64,000 nucleotides of DNA, taken from contig JAOBSW010000801.1 of NCBI GenBank assembly GCA_026214975.1, positions 1-64,000 on the forward strand. The letters run 5' to 3'. Positions 62,433 to 64,000 of this stretch are shown here, piece by piece. Within the stretch, counting starts at the first letter, position 1; each line of letters starts with the position of its first letter. Both the position numbers and the translations under genes were made by a program. Source of the stretch: Gentiana macrophylla. Taxonomy: Eukaryota > Streptophyta > Magnoliopsida > Gentianales > Gentianaceae. The notes beneath the pieces are model-generated. The model had not been told where the DNA came from, made no database searches, and saw only the letters and a program-made list of their open reading frames with translations.

Positions 62433-64000
62433 AAATGCCCCCCACTTAAACTTTGCTTCGTCCCGAACAAAGCATCAATAAGTCATTCCCCAAGACAACA
62501 TTTTCTGTGGTCAACTCATACTTACACAAGAAACCCGAGTCAACTCATACCAGTCATGCTCATAAGATAAACATTATCCACTACTCGCTATGAATCGAAG
62601 TGATTGTGTGCATGTGCGTTGGTTTTATATAAATGTAGCCGATTTAGAGTTTATGCGGATTTCATATCTAAATTCACCAACATCAGCATTCATACTTCTT
62701 ATGCCTCGCAATGGTTAAAGCACTAGAACAATAAGCAAGAGCGTATCTATAGGGTTTTTGGACTTGGAGACCGAGTACTACTCGAAGCCTCTAAAAATTA
62801 ATATTTTCAATTTTTGCATATGTTTCGAATACTACTAATCTCAAGGAAGAAAACTTTTTAATGAGTATCTCCCTATCTTAGATCATGCATAGCACCGAAT
62901 ATTACCACAAGCGCAGGGCTACTTTGGTAATTTTTCTACAAGCCCAGTGTTTTAATGCATTGTCAAAACACAGGTACGTCCCAAGCTTATTACTCCGCTC
63001 TTGTTGGCTAGAAGATCAGAATACATTAGTCGACAAATATCGACATTAGGTCCTCATAACCACTTATCTACGCATTGTACACATACTTCTTTCAATTATT
63101 ATAACTCATGCGGTACTAAGCGATTCACATGTCGAGTAATTGAACAATACCTAACTACTTGCAATTGTTGGCATGAATATCCTTAAGTCTACTAACAAAT
63201 TATCGCACAAGTATAATATGACTACGTACTCACGCAACTTGGTTCATGTCCTATTAATTCTAAGTATAAGAACTTCACAAGTTTAAGGGTACGAGTTAAA
63301 CAACTTGGCATTTATCCATAAAAATTTTAAAATTTGGCTCAAGCTTGTCTCAGTGTACCGTTTCCCTTGACTGCAACATATAGCACAATATACACATATA
63401 TATATATATATATATAGCTAAATCCCCTGCCCCCCACTTAAACATGGCATTGTCCTCAATGACAAAAAATAAATGAGAGTTCAAGATGAAAGACTTAGCT
63501 CTGGAAACGGCTCCCAAGTAAAGGAACAATATCGGAGTAATCATTGGCACAGCGTGGAGAGAGAGACACATCCTGTATAAACAAACAAGCTCCACGAAAT
63601 CGTCAAATACCATGTCTATGGAAGTTATAAAATAATGTGGCGATAATTAGATATAGATATCTAAAAACAGCTTTTAAGCCACTTTACTTTATACCGCCAA
63701 GGACAAGACCAAAAGGATTTAAACCTAAATGAAAAAAACTCACATGACGGCTATCAAGGAAAAAACCTCGGTTATTCGAACTTAGACTCGAACATGGCGA
63801 GATGAAAAAACCGTGATAGGCGCATGCCGCTTTATTAAAAAGAAAAAAAAAAGATAGTTATAGGTAGTAGTTCTAAATTTAAAGTCGCTAGCTCGTTCGG
63901 CTCAAGATGGTTTATTCATAGACAGGGTCCTCGAGGTACAAGACTTCCTCCTCACCTCTCGGCGGCAGCCCGTGATAATGCTTAATACGATGTCCATTGA
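60840..64000 (-). mobile_element. Athila-like LTR element, minus strand, runs off the window
   Basis: 3' LTR at 60840-62432 (TGATGACGG... on the minus strand to CTCCATCA). The purine tract GTTTAAGTGGGGGGCATTT is read on the minus strand at 62433-62451. The interior from 62452 to the end is clearly related to the 52375 element in inverted order: for example 'gcatgaccagtatgagttga'-type sequence at about 62530-62560 and the second purine tract with the CATTGTCCTCAATG word at 63429-63463. Inserted in the copia RT after ACCCT (60835-60839); the matching duplicate is beyond the window. Confidence 0.9.

Overview
The window is nuclear DNA from a flowering plant, probably a eudicot. The evidence is GT-AG introns in two conserved plant genes, several families of nested plant LTR retrotransposons, CACTA, hAT-like and Stowaway-like DNA transposons, and an old endogenous pararetrovirus. 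The species cannot be named from the sequence. About 90% of the window is repeat-derived. Only three loci look like host genes: a small secreted cysteine-rich peptide gene (15636-16191), the 3' part of a CNX1 molybdenum-cofactor gene (37283-38289) and a strictosidine-synthase-like gene on the minus strand (38462-41186). The last two are convergent and each shows damage.

Layout. 1-4190 is the 5' part of a minus-strand Ty3/Gypsy element with decayed gag, split by a solo LTR. 4195-7289 and 14960-15840 are host sequence that reappears at 42110-44440, so the peptide gene sits in a segmental duplication (copies A and B, about 38 kb apart). Copy A received Stowaway-like MITEs and a minus-strand chromovirus remnant (7290 to about 14880). 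That remnant's LTR was in turn hit by an Athila/Tat-like element (7542-13012, TSD AAGAA). Copy B received a LINE tail and a 173-bp MITE that disrupts the peptide's signal sequence.

16600-33470 is one decayed Caulimoviridae genome (movement protein, coat protein, protease, RT, RNase H, an unassigned downstream ORF, promoter, tRNA-Met primer site). It is interrupted in the movement-protein region by a 2.17-kb CACTA element (17177-19348, TSD AAT). It is interrupted again in the coat-protein region by a 7.8-kb Athila-like element (20056-27823, TSD GAGTC/GAGTT). 33480-36262 holds tandem arrays of unknown origin, and 36271-36996 is a hAT-like element with an 8-bp TSD.

44441-47956 is mostly unassigned. 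From 48922 a Ty1/Copia element on the plus strand is split inside its RT by a complete LTR element with no recognisable proteins (52375-60399, TSD CATCT). It is split again by a minus-strand relative (60840 to the window end).

The most interesting shared pattern is in the Athila-like elements. Each of four carries its own family-specific palindromic GC-rich word cluster just upstream of the LTR TATA box, three carry a second cluster 330-460 bp downstream, and all four have two purine-rich, PPT-like tracts about 0.9-1.1 kb apart.
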